Origin: Micrasema longulum
Taxonomy: Eukaryota > Arthropoda > Insecta > Trichoptera > Brachycentridae
DNA: 64,000 nucleotides
Direction of reading: 5' to 3'
NCBI GenBank assembly: GCA_022494885.1
Contig: JAGVSM010002366.1
Span: 112,732 to 176,731, forward strand
The notes below the pieces were generated by a model. The model searched no databases and was not told the origin of the DNA. It was given only the letters and a program-made list of their open reading frames with translations. Positions 23,061 through 33,588 of the stretch are shown here, one piece after another (the stretch's first letter is position 1; every line of letters begins with the position of its first letter). Both the position numbers and the translations under genes were made by a program.

Positions 23061-24089
23061 TTCAAAGTCCTAGCAGATACCGCCATTTTTTTTTTAACCA
23101 TTTGTGGATCTACGAATTTTACAAGTAAAGGTAACGCTAGCTTATTTTATCGTGCCACATAGATTTTTTAGCATGATGTACAGTAAGCCAATCATGTGAT
23201 ATCACACAGTGAACTTGTGGTTTGCACGCGTACAGCAGTCTAGTCTCCGTGAATATACTAGAATTTTAAGTATACGAAAGTGAGCTTTCTTGACACCTTT
23301 TTCTGTCAGCGTTCAAAAGAATTATTGATTATTATTATTGACTAATTTGTTGTATTTTTGTCCTTTACTCTCTTTATGAGGGAAAAATCTGATACAAATT
23401 ATGTTTGCATAAGTGGAATACCAAAATTATTATTTTAACAAATACGTACATTTTCACACCAGATTTGGAAAGTAAAATTTGTACGACTATGCTGGATTTT
23501 GATACAAAAAATATTTAACCTTGCTACCCGAAGAATCATGTACGCAAATACAGCAAAACATCTGGATTAGAACACGAAAATAGAACTCATAACAAGGAAG
23601 ACAGAGACGCTGTTCTGTAGCCACTGTAGCTGGTGTTATGTGAAACAAATTCAGTCGGTTGTTGACAGTGATGGGAGACGCACACGTGAATTGTGATCGG
23701 CAAATTTATGGTTCAATTTGTTTTTTACTATAACAGTGCTAAATTATATGTTTATTTTCATAAATTATGTAAAATGAATTATTAAATTGTATGTCTCCAT
23801 GTTTTTTTTTTCAAATGTCTGAGCTTTAGGATATTACGTTTCTGTTTGTAGTAACACGATGTTACTTCACCGCGCGCAAAAATATTATTTGCCACAGTCT
23901 TTTAAGAGTTAAGCAAAATCCTTTTCTAATATTTATTTAGGTGAAATTGTTTGCTACCTACCTTTTCGTGTCTGATTAATTAATTGTATCTTTGTGTGTG
24001 GAAAATGAGTGAGAAATTATAATTTTCTTTTGTAGGCATAGGTAAAGGATTTTCCCGGCAATCCATCACAAGTTGCTTTTCAATCTCAT
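23061..24089. other. Unassigned stretch
   Basis: 23140-23300 and 23580-23700 are less AT-rich, but I recognise no element or gene. Confidence 0.45.
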
Positions 24090-24479
24090 TCTATGTTATT
24101 CTTCTCAATACATCATACCACGTCATTGGTCTTTCATAATTGGGTATCCTATGTTAAAGTAAAGCACACACTAGAATTTTGTAGTAATTTAACAAGGATT
24201 GTACATTTATTAAACTTAATTACGGGAAAAATAAACATTAAACACTTTATGCCTAGACTCGTATGTTTTTCACACAAAATAACATGCATAAAACCAAGTT
24301 TTTTTTATTTACTATTTCTTTTCTCTTTTCACCTCTTAAAGTTTAAAGCAGAGAGAGAGAAAAGGTTTAAAGCAATGTCATGTGCCATTTATACTATGTG
24401 GATTCGTCTCAAAAATGCTATTACATTTCTTGAAGAAACTCGCAATATTTATAAATGACGCCGTTTGAGAATGTTTTAA

Positions 24480-24785
24480 CACTAAATGTTTTACACTACA
24501 AATAACAACAGGGATGGAGAATACCTCAAATAAGGGAATATGGAAGTCTAAGCATGTACAAGGCTTATGACCTGTCATTGGCTGGTTTAAGTGGCCATTT
24601 TACACACTGTGTAACATTCACCATTTCGCCTATGTTTAAACATCCATATTTCTTCAATTCTTCCATTTGTTGATTTAAGTGAAGTTAAAGAGCTGAAACC
24701 TTTATTGTTTCGAAGAGATTCATCCGATTGAATTATTTCACATACTAGGCAACGCCTGAAAACAATTTTTCAATTTTTAAACTTC
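24480..24785 (+). repeat. R-family copy, single arm
   Basis: Runs from aacaacagggatggagaat through gggaatatggaagtctaag, ttatgacctgtcattggctg, cacactgtgtaacattcacc and gagctgaaacctttatt to aggcaacgcctgaaaacaat. It shows the complete arm without its inverted partner. Confidence 0.85.
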
Positions 24786-24834
24786 TTCTTGGACCAGTTG
24801 GTTTCATTACAATATTTGAGGTCCATATATGTAG

Positions 24835-25440
24835 TTGGTATAACAAGGAGTGTACGTTTATCCTTTTTTGGGACAGTATGAGCACTAAATGCTTAGATTT
24901 TCATATGGGTAATTAGTATTACAAGAAGTGTTTTACACTTCTATATAGGTAGTTAGTATAACAAATGGTGTACGTTTATCCATTTTTTAAACTGTACGAG
25001 CACTAAATGCATAGATTTTAATATGTGTAATTAGTATTACAAGAAGTGTTTTACACTTCCATATATTTAGTTAGTATAACAAATGGTGTACGTTTATCCA
25101 TTTTTTAAACTGTACGAGCACTAAATGCATAGATTTTAATATGTGTAATTAGTATTACAAGAAGTGTTTTACACTTCCATATATTTAGTTAGTATAACAA
25201 ATGGTGTACGTTTATCCTTTTTTGAAACAGTACGAGCACTAAATGCATAGATTTTAATATGTGTAACTAGTATTACAAGAAGTGTTTTACACTTCCATAT
25301 ATTTAGTTAGTATAACAAATGGTGTACGTTTATCCATTTTTTAAACAGTACGAGCACTAAATGCATAAATTTTCATATGTGTAATTAGTATTTCAAGAAG
25401 TGTTTATTATTTATACTTTTTTAATGAGCGCTAAATGCCT
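24835..25440 (+). repeat. 118-bp tandem repeat array, about five copies
   Basis: The word tgtacgtttatcc begins at 24851, 24969, 25087, 25205 and 25323, a constant step of 118 bp. Each unit carries gtacgagcactaaatgcat, gtgtaattagtattacaag and the dyad GAAGTGTTTTACACTTC. The first unit is more diverged (gggacagtatgagcact). Confidence 0.95.
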
Positions 25441-25587
25441 AGCCTTCCATATGTGCAGTTAACATAACAAGGAGTGTACATTTTTACTTTTTTCACACAG
25501 TATGAGCACTACACGCCTAGACTCCATTTGTGTTATGAGTATAAAAAGGAGTGCATATTTTATGTAAGTAAAACTGCACCTGTTCAT

Positions 25588-25768
25588 GATCATTGTTTTT
25601 GGGAAGATCAACAAAACTAGTGGCCAAATAACTATTTATTTTAAGTTCAATGTTCACGTTGAGCTTAAAATGAATAGTATTTTCGCTACCCGTACAAGTT
25701 GCGCATTGAACTAAGAATAAATAGTTGTTTTGCTGCGGGTTTTGTTAGTTTCCCCAAAAATAATAATT
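25588..25768. repeat. Long imperfect inverted repeat
   Basis: Left arm 25588-25655 (ttgtttttgggaagatcaac ... aactatttattttaagttca) pairs with right arm 25701-25768 (attgaactaagaataaatag ... ttagtttccccaaaaat). The centre is about 45 nt. It looks like a small foldback element inserted in the satellite. No target duplication is identified. Confidence 0.75.
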
Positions 25769-26145
25769 ATAGACAGTAACGGTTGTGCATTTTACTTTCT
25801 CTTATTTTTTTCAGACAGTATGCTCACTAAATTCATAAAACTAATGTGTAATTAGTTTAAAAAGGAATGTTTATATTTCTCTTTTTTCAAAAAAAAAACA
25901 TTAAATACCGAGACAGCTAAAAAAAAACTTCATTTTTATGCCTTGTAATAGGAAAAGTCATGTAATGAAACTTATCGGTATATTGAACTTACTTTAGTGA
26001 TTTCACACAAATTTAATACGCAAATATTTCGTACATTAAACATTACTTTTTAATGTTTTAATATATTTGGATACGTTTAATTAAAAGTGTACATTCAAAA
26101 CTTTTTTCATACACTATAAACACTTAACGCCTATACTTTCATGTT

Positions 26146-26779
26146 GTTTCCTCCAAAAACGTTTTCCGTTTCTGTTAAAGCATTATATTTACTAAAATCA
26201 CGTAGTTCCCCTTACGCGAGGAAACCAAAAAATATACCCATCTCTCTAAAAAAGTCACTAAAAATTGAAGTAGGTATGTATAATGAAGATGTTGTGTGTA
26301 ATCAAATAAATACAAAAGAAAAATGTCAGGAGCATTTTTTTACCGCACAGAAAATAATAAAATCAGAAATTATTAATTTCCTCATTTCAGAAGTTAATTC
26401 TGGTTAGAAGGATATTGAAAATAATCTTTGTTTTAATCCTTTAAGATTGAGATTATGAAGGGAGACGGATTATTTGAAGACAGCATACTTAAGACAAAAC
26501 TTTATATTATCTAAATAATGTAAAATCAGGAAAATTAACTTCCCTGATTACAACCAAGCGAAGTCTTGTAGATTTAAGGGAATGAAAATTCAAATGTACC
26601 GTTGCTTTGTTTGTATGATTCGTTTACAAAAATATTATTTTAACGTCGGCAAATCGAATTCGTCATTTATGTTTATATTTATGTTTGATTTATTTTTTTA
26701 TACTCTAAAATTTAGTAGTTTTGACACGACAATATATAAATAGGTTCTGCTATAGTGTTATATATTTCTCTTTCTTCTT
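26146..26779. other. AT-rich stretch, no gene recognised
   Basis: An 88-codon frame at 26141-26407 (+) is Lys/Asn-rich with no motif. Confidence 0.45.
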
Positions 26780-27030
26780 TTGCCACTCATGCCCGAGGTT
26801 GGTGATCGTCATTCTGAATTCGTCACAATCCTGGACCAGTCTAATCAGCGCTGCTCCATCCGGCACACTGAACCGACGAACGTTTTCAAAAATTTCTGAA
26901 CCATGCAGCTCTTTTCCGTCCCATACCAAGCCCGCCTATCTTTCCTTCCATAATAACGTTGTCGCTCTTGACTCACGACGACACACTTCCTATTTCCGCC
27001 TAGATTATACCATAATTGAACGTAGTTTTT
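26780..27030 (-). pseudogene. LINE C-terminal fragment
   Basis: Minus-strand words are SQERQRYYGRKDRRAWYG, then GRKRAAWFRNF, VPDGAALIRLVQDCDEFRMT and ITNLGHEW across frame shifts. They fit the RTE/R-like LINE end (G-K/R-K-R-x-S/A-W-x-R-N-x ... D-x-x-x-F-R ... N-L). A related upstream piece is at 28120-28235. The two may be one LINE split by later insertions. Confidence 0.6.
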
Positions 27031-27814
27031 TTTTTTTAAATTGTTTACATTAAACGCCCGTAGGGCTTTTACAATACAAATTTGGTTACATAATAAACAG
27101 TTTTTAAACAAAAATAGGTAGCAGTTATGAGTACAAAAGTTAAAAAATTAACCGGATAAAAACATGTTCAAGAAGTTATGGTAAAAATAATTCAAAAGTT
27201 CGTAATTTTCTTGTTAAAATGTGTAACTTAATATATCTGAAAGATTTTAAAAAATACATAAAGAAATAAAAAGCATATACCCATATTTATAAAAACAAAC
27301 GAAGAAAAGTTATTTCATCACAATAATTATTAAGAAGCAAGGGAGTGACTAAATTAAATATTAATTTAATTGCAGAAAGCAGCCAGCCATAGAAAAGTGA
27401 AACTGAGATAATAGCACCTTTGTGAAAAAAGTTAATCAAATCTAGACAACAATAGGAATGTTTTTGACTTTGACAAATGATATACAATAATATATAAGAT
27501 ATTTTTTTAAATATTACAAAAAGAATCTAATTATATATTTTACCAGTTTAAATGATGTCAAAAGAGTGTTTTCTACAAATTGAGAAATGGCATTTTTGTG
27601 ATCGACACTATTTTCAGAATTACAGTTTTCAGTTCAGTTTTTACAGTTTTTTGAAGGAAAGCGGGCTTGCTGTTTTTAGCAGAACAAAGAATTGACCAAA
27701 CTGCACCCGATAACATCAATATACTTTTTTTTTCGAAATTGTAGACTGGCCGCTTTCTTCATAACTATGTTCAATTATACCTTTTGTAAATTTAAATAGA
27801 TTATTGTCTTATTA
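27031..27814. other. AT-rich stretch, no gene recognised
   Basis: No supported feature. Near 27735, a ctggccgctttcttcat word resembles 14350-14390. Confidence 0.4.
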
Positions 27815-27995
27815 TTTTTTTATTTTTGCACCACAACAGGCCAGGAGGCCGAATTACAGTGGTAAATTACATCACAGAACACCCAAGCTTGAAAAAATCA
27901 CATTTTTATTTATTGTGTTTTTACCTGTAATCGTACCCGGAACGTTTCGTGAGACAAGCGTCTTTACCACTACACCACGAAGGCCGCTCATTTTT
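27815..27995 (-). mobile_element. tRNA-derived SINE (family S1), reverse copy
   Basis: Begins tttttgcaccacaacaggcc and ends at the reverse tRNA-like head ctttaccactacaccacga. The B-box complement is degenerate (atcgtacccggaacg). It is the same family as 4116-4365. Confidence 0.85.
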
Positions 27996-28119
27996 TATAT
28001 TAAATGTTATTAAATATTGCATATAAACTCATCAATGCCAATCTGTTAGGGCTTTTATAAGCCTGTTGGTTGGCTTAGAAAAAAAAACAAAATATAAAAA
28101 ATACGTTTTAAAAAAATAA

Positions 28120-28235
28120 GTTGCGGGAGTTCTCATTGCGAAGTATGTGACCAAAGTATGCGCACTTTCTTCTTTTGACACTGGTCAATGACTCTCAGTG
28201 GCAAGCGGTGATTTATTTTTTAGGTCATCTTAAAA
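28120..28235 (-). pseudogene. LINE fragment (RNE-type motif)
   Basis: Minus-strand translation gives RKCAYFGHILRNENSRNL, a conserved LINE segment (L/Y-G-H-x-x-R-N-E) that normally lies just upstream of the motif found at 26780-27030. Short and truncated. Confidence 0.6.
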
Positions 28236-28520
28236 AATTGATCATTAATTTGTACCTACATAAAAGTATAACACACTAGAAATTTAGGATTTCCTGTTGT
28301 TTTAATTTAATTCTAAAGTTTATCCTAATTATTAAAAGAATTTAGTAAAATTAACTAGATTGCCTTGTAATATTATGTTGAGAGGAAGGGGTATATAATA
28401 ATAAAAGAGTGCTTGATCAAATTCCCATGTAGGTTTTATAGTCTTTTAACAAATAAAGGTCTTAAGTTAATTCTTAATACTACGGACTTATAACTAAACT
28501 TAATACTACCAAAAAAACGA
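28236..28520. other. AT-rich stretch
   Basis: Nothing recognised. It borders the GC-rich minisatellite abruptly. Confidence 0.5.
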
Positions 28521-28524
28521 TCTG

Positions 28525-29100
28525 GAGGCAGCAGCATCTAGCTGCGGCGAGGACGCGCGGTTAGCGCGTAGGCAGCGTCGTGTCTATGGACGACGCGTGG
28601 AGCTGCGTGTTGCAGGCGGAGTTGTTTGCGGCGGCAGCGTCCAGCTGCGGCGGGGATGCGTGGTTAGCGCGTAGGCGGACGTCTTGTCGACGACGCGTGA
28701 GGCTGCGTGTTGCAGGCGGAGTTGTTTGCGGCGGCAGCGTCCAGCTGCGGCGGGGATGCGTGGTTAGCGTGTAGGCGGACGTCTTGTCGACGACGCGTGA
28801 GGCTGCGTGTTGCAGGCGGAGTTGTTGTTTGCGGCGGCAGCATCCAGCTGCGGCGGGGACGCATGTTTAGCGCGTAGGCGGACGTCTTGTCGACGACGCG
28901 CGAGGCTGCGTGTTGCAGGCGGAGTTGTTTGCGGCGGCAGCATCCAGCTGCGGCGAGAGCGCACGGTTAGCGCGTAGGCGGACGTCTTGTCGACGACGCG
29001 TGAGGCTGCGTGTGGCAAGCGGAGTTGTTGTTTGCGGCGGCAGCATCCAGCTGCGGCGGGGACGCGTGGTTAGCGCGTAGGCGGACGTCTGGGGACGACG
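28525..29100. repeat. GC-rich minisatellite, six units of 100/103 bp
   Basis: The word gctgcgg starts at 28541, 28644, 28744, 28847, 28947 and 29050, steps of 103, 100, 103, 100 and 103. Later 103-bp units differ by an extra ttg in gttgttgttt. Units contain ttagcgcgtaggcggacgtc, tgtcgacgacgcg and gcggcggcagc. The array is CpG-rich in an AT-rich surround. Arg/Pro/Ala-rich open frames on both strands exist only because stops are rare. The period is not a multiple of three, so they are not accepted as coding. Confidence 0.95.
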
Positions 29101-29450
29101 CATGGGGTACGTCATCACGATGTGCGCTGATGAAGCGTCGTTCTTGAGGGGCGGCAAGGGGCGCGGAGATGGTTCCTTCGCTGGCAGTAGGCGGACGCCT
29201 TGGACATGGTTGCAGGTGGCCACGTGGTGAAAGCTGACAGACTGGGCCATGAAACTTCGAAGGTCCGGAGTTTGGAGATTCAACCGAAAGGCTGGGACAA
29301 GTCCGAGTACTTGTCCCGCGACGAGTTTCGCGACTTTCTTCTCCCGACTAAAAAAAACTCCCTCGACTATCTTCCCTCAACTGAAAATACTTCGGAGGTC
29401 CGGAGACCTGCCACTCAACTAAAAACTTAAGGGCTGTGGCCCATTTTATA
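29101..29450 (-). promoter_or_regulatory. GC-rich flank with TATA box, possible promoter
   Basis: On the minus strand TATAAAA lies at 29444-29450 and the flank leads toward the minisatellite. The flank has direct repeats of aggtccgga (29264, 29398) and dyads such as gtcccgcgacgagtttcgcgac around 29316. This could be the promoter and leader of a noncoding transcript or an LTR-like remnant. I see no coding sequence. Inference only. Confidence 0.3.
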
Positions 29451-29654
29451 GACCCACTCGATCGTGTCTGTCTCCTTTCCCCCTCACACATATAGCACAA
29501 TTAGAATGTTGTCCTTTTTCAACCCTTATTACTACACAAATCTTACATCTAAACTTATATCCAACAAAACTATAATAATACTTATAATTAACTTACACTT
29601 ATTTAATTAAATCAACTTAAATACAAACATAGATATAGAGATATAATTTATTTA

Positions 29655-29815
29655 TAATTTCGCTTCGTGGTTGATGGTTGATAGAGGTTCCTGGACCGGA
29701 ACCTGAAGCGTAAGCTGACCATCTTGCCTCCATACATATGAGCGACCGGAATATCTGTCGACCGTGTTAGTGCCCTATGCATCTTTCGGCATGCAGATAA
29801 TCCGAGCAAAGTTTC
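29655..29815 (+). mobile_element. S2-family SINE fragment
   Basis: Contains ttcctggaccggaacctgaa, gcgtaagctgaccatcttgc and gtgttagtgccctatgca, matching the S2 body at 5120-5230 and 39210-39330. The head is missing. Confidence 0.7.
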
Positions 29816-31800
29816 TCACATTCCGGAGACGGGAAGTTTTACATTTTATGATGGGGTAGGATTAAGTCCGGTCCCTTGGAAGAATTTCGGGATTTACTTC
29901 GTTGCACGGAGTCGTGTTTTATTGACCTCTGTTAATAAGTGCAAAAACCCAAGTATTTAACCGTGGCAAGTTGCAAGGAATTTACTTTAGCTTTCAAAAT
30001 TTCCCAAAACGCACGTGTATGATTATTTATCACTATCGGCATCCTTAGTTAAAAACCCAATTTTAATAGTTACTTATTTTTGCCAATGGTTTTATTGGTA
30101 AACACCGCTTTGGTGTTTTTCCATACATCAAGTATATTATTTGCAATTAATAATTACAAATGACTTTTTTTGTGGTTCTGTGAAAATCAGCTCAAACAAA
30201 AATTATTAATAACCACGCGATAAACGTATCTTTATTTTACACAATTCAAATACAATACATGTAGAACAATTTATATATTAAAACCACAGTGACATACAGC
30301 AGTAAATGTCAATACTGAGCACTGGCCGATTCCTTTTAAAATGAATAATGTCAAAAATGGCCACTGCAAACGCCATATTTCCTATGTGATACATAATATG
30401 TCAAGGGTTATTCTATAAAAGAAAAATAGTTCTCCGGAAATAACGTTCAAATACAAGTTTTCAAATAAAGAACATTTAAATACTATTTGTGATCTGCAAG
30501 CTTGTTTAAGTACTAAAAAAGCTAACCTGGGTTAAAGATGAAAACTTAAGCGTTCTTTTTTGTACGGAGTAATAAGCTGAGGTAATCGGCTAGTTTCATC
30601 GTTCACTAAGAACGGGCTGGGCGCATTCATAGATACTCTTTTGAAGAAAAAAACAAACGGCGGTAGTGATTTAAAAAAAAAAAAAATTTTTTTTCACCAC
30701 TAAAAAAAATACTATCGAAAGACAAAAATAAACTGTGCATAATCGCTTATTTTGAAGATTCGCCCCTGGCGACTCCTTATCTTTGTTTATGAATCTTAAA
30801 ACTATTTTATTGGAGACACGATCAATTCACTAGATTTAAAGAATACACTGGAACCTCTTTTTTCACGGGGAGTACGTTACGTCACACAATAACGTTTAAA
30901 AAAGTATACTAAAAAATACAACAATAGGTTTTCTGGTCTCAAATTCTATTTGAATTTTTTTTAAATGAAATTGCTGAATATTTTTTACTGTACCTAATTT
31001 TTTTTCTTTACTACAAAATGATTTAAAACTCCTGAAAATAACTTTTTACTAGCTCTTTCATTATTTTATTATACGCCAAGTTAGTAAAAGAGCGATGTAG
31101 GCCATTCCATATAACAACACTTACAATAAATTTCTCCGGTTTATAAATTTTAAATTGCATTTCCATGAGAAAATGTAAACTTTAATCTTCTCTTATGTGC
31201 ATTGAATTTATTTAAAATAAGTGATAGAAGAATAATTTTTGAACTGGTTTCTTTTCTGTAATGGTGTAAATAATCTTTTTAATATTTCCCGGTTCGATCA
31301 AATGTATCTATTGTAACGTTTCTTATGGGCCAATGAGGAATCATTTTGACTTTAGAAACATTAATATATCTAGGCCAAATAACTCTCTGTTTCTAAGAAT
31401 TCACCCTCTCAAAAAAAAAAACGGAGATAACGAAAAAATAAATATTTTTGCTACAACTTTGTTTTTTAAAAAAAATTGAAAAACAGATAAGTCTTAAATT
31501 TTAAAAATAACAATTGAGTTTCTTTTATTTTCGTTTGTTTTATTTTTTATTTTTAATCGGTTTTTGTGTTTGTGAATTATTTATAACCACTGTTTATATA
31601 AAAGCTTTTTGAGCGTTTTTATTTTAATAAATCAATAACTAATACGCGTTGTTAAATTAGTGTTCAGAAAAATATTAATTTAAATTCTGGACGGTGTTAT
31701 TTCGAAACCGTGTATAAAATACGTAATAAACGAGGTTTTTGTTTACTTGAAAAACTAACTGCTCTACTCAAAGTATTTTTTTTACTTGAATCATTTTAAA
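29816..31800. other. Long AT-rich stretch, no gene recognised
   Basis: No open frame long enough to report and no terminus identified. The only local feature is a poly-A/poly-T dyad at about 30675-30700. Confidence 0.5.
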
Positions 31801-31804
31801 GATG

Positions 31805-31845
31805 CTGGAATTCTAACCATCAGCATCAGTGCACTCTGTAGCTGC
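31805..31845 (+). repeat. Fifth, diverged copy of the 36-nt motif
   Basis: ctggaattctaacc is followed, after a longer spacer, by tgcactctgtagctgc. It shares the start and end words of the 7471-7863 cluster. Confidence 0.65.
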
Positions 31846-31887
31846 AAAAAATATATTGTTCTTATTTGTAAATTACGTAGGTTCTAC

Positions 31888-32476
31888 AATGTTTGAGTAT
31901 GTCCAAACGCTTGCAGACTGGCTGGATCTCCTCCCTAGGGAGTTTTAAACAACATTTTATAAAAAGAGAATATGGAAGTCTGGGCATTTACAGGGCTTAT
32001 GACTTGTCATAGGCTAGTTTAAGTGGCCACTTTACACACTGTGTAACATTCACCATTCTGACCATGTTTAAACATCCACATTTCCCCATTTCTTCCATCT
32101 GTTGACTTTTGTGAAGTAAAAGAGCTTAAACCTTTATCACGTGGGTGAGATTTATCCGGCAGAACCAAATCATCCACTAGGCAACACCTGAAAACAGTTT
32201 TTAATTTTAATTTTTTTTTGGCGTTGCCTAGTAGATGATTTGGTTCAGCCAGATGAATCTCGCCCACGTGATAAAGGTTTCAGCTCTTTTAGTTTAGAAA
32301 AGTCAACAGATGGAAGAGTTAAGGAAACGTGGATGTTCAAACATAGGGTGAATGTTACACAGTGTGTAAAGTGGCCACTTAAACCAGCCAATGATAGGTC
32401 ATAAGCCCTGTAAATGCCTAGACTTCCATATTCCCTTCTCAAAAATGTTTTTCTTCTCTGTTGAAATAAATTTTTA
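31888..32476. repeat. R family, palindromic copy with 14-bp target duplication
   Basis: Arm one (about 31960-32212) and arm two (about 32219-32475) are near-perfect reverse complements meeting at a short T-rich loop. The left outer part carries the family tail (gtttgagtatgtccaaacg, agactggctggatc). The whole is bracketed by direct repeats tacgtaggttctac at 31874-31887 and 32477-32490. Apparent frames of 82 and 95 codons are the two arms read through and are not genes. Confidence 0.9.
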
Positions 32477-32799
32477 TACGTAGGTTCTACCCAATTAAAA
32501 TACTTGAAATATATAAAACATAAAATGGCCACTTTTAAAAAGAGCGGGCATTATGGGTAGGGTTAGTAAGCACCCCATTCAAAAGAATGAAAACCGTATG
32601 TTGATCAAATGTTTATTTAGTAAAAAATAAATACGCCTGCATATTACATAATTTTCTCTACATATGCGAATTGCGGAACTTCATTCGGGCCCAAAAAAAC
32701 AAACTATTATGTTTTGAGAAAAGGTTCCTCAGAAGAATAGAAGGTAGTCTGTTCAATTATTATTCCCCACACTAAATGTTGCTTATGTTGATTATCTGT

Positions 32800-32876
32800 T
32801 ACAAGAAGGTGAGGTGGTTAGTCTTACGCTTCAGGTGCCAGTATAGAAACATGAAATACTTCAGTGTAGAACCACC
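32800..32876 (-). mobile_element. S2 SINE, 3' part, cut off by BEL insertion
   Basis: Reverse strand reads cactgaagtatttcatg, actggcacctgaagcgtaag and actaaccacctcacc. It is the S2 core and stops exactly at the BEL target duplication. The 5' part is at 50193-50545. Confidence 0.8.
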
Positions 32877-32881
32877 CTCAT

Positions 32882-33557
32882 TGTACGAGACGCGTTTCCG
32901 CCTCGTATAAAGAATTGTGAGACTGTAAAAATCTCGGCAAGGCGCTGGTATTCTACTGCGAGCTGCGATAGGTATCAGTAGCCCGTAGGTATGAATATTT
33001 ATTCCAAATACTGTCGGCTGACAGTGGCGGCTAGCAGGTTGTAAATCCGCTTCTGGATTCGGCTGAGTCCAGGAAAGATGCAGTGAAGATCTGAAGACGA
33101 AGTGGCGAAGTAATCGGGCAGAGTAGAGTTAAAAGAGAGTGTTTACTGTTTTTGATCGATGTCTTTATTTCTCACATGTGCACATATTTATACAAGATTA
33201 CAAAATCTGACCCTACGGTTAACTTAGGTATGGGAATGGTGCCGGCCCCCCACTCCTGTCAAGTATTCTCCCGAGCGGCCAACGTAAATAGGCGCCCCCT
33301 AGCCAACGTATAAGCCCCGACCCCCGCCTCCGTCCCTCCATTGCACAATCGAGCGCCGACTAGAGCGGACGTGAAAGGGCCGCTAGCTTGACACGCTCCG
33401 CTCAATTTGTCCTTTATACGGCAGCGGCCGGTTAGGCACGGAATTAGCCTCGCAGACTCATACATACTAGGTTATATATTAAATACAAGTAAAATAATAA
33501 TTGAAACATTTATACGAACATACAATAATAGAATAAAGGACTATGACGTCGGCTACA
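32882..33557 (-). repeat. 3' LTR of BEL element
   Basis: It is the downstream LTR relative to minus-strand transcription. It aligns end to end with 49512-50187. The minus strand has AATAAA at 33164-33169. A 68-codon frame inside both LTRs (33259-33465; 49889-50095) is incidental. Confidence 0.95.
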
Positions 33558-33568
33558 CTCCCCCCTGT
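33558..33568 (-). promoter_or_regulatory. Polypurine tract of BEL element
   Basis: Minus strand reads ACAGGGGGGAG immediately upstream of the 3' LTR, the usual site and composition for plus-strand DNA priming. Confidence 0.75.
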
Positions 33569-33588
33569 CGAGAGACACTCCTTAGTAA

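Larger units (their letters stand above)
24090..26145. repeat. Decayed satellite domain around a 118-bp array
   Basis: Diverged monomers recur through this span, marked by agcactaaatgc / cactttatgcctagactc and aaggagtgtacatt words at about 24180-24270, 24840, 25475, 25550, 25820 and 26090. Only the central part keeps a constant period. The R repeat at 24480-24785 and a hairpin at 25588-25768 interrupt it. Open frames within it are not genes. Confidence 0.7.

Noticed and set aside
24835..25440. CRISPR-like array
   Set aside because: The whole 118-bp unit is repeated without unique spacers, and the window is eukaryotic. It is a tandem satellite.
28580..29283. Several Arg/Pro/Ala-rich open frames on both strands
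   Set aside because: They arise from the GC-rich 100/103-bp minisatellite. The unit length is not a multiple of three, so the peptide changes frame from unit to unit.
32019..32532. Two overlapping minus-strand frames of 82 and 95 codons
   Set aside because: They are the two arms of the R palindrome read through, and equivalent frames are broken in other copies.
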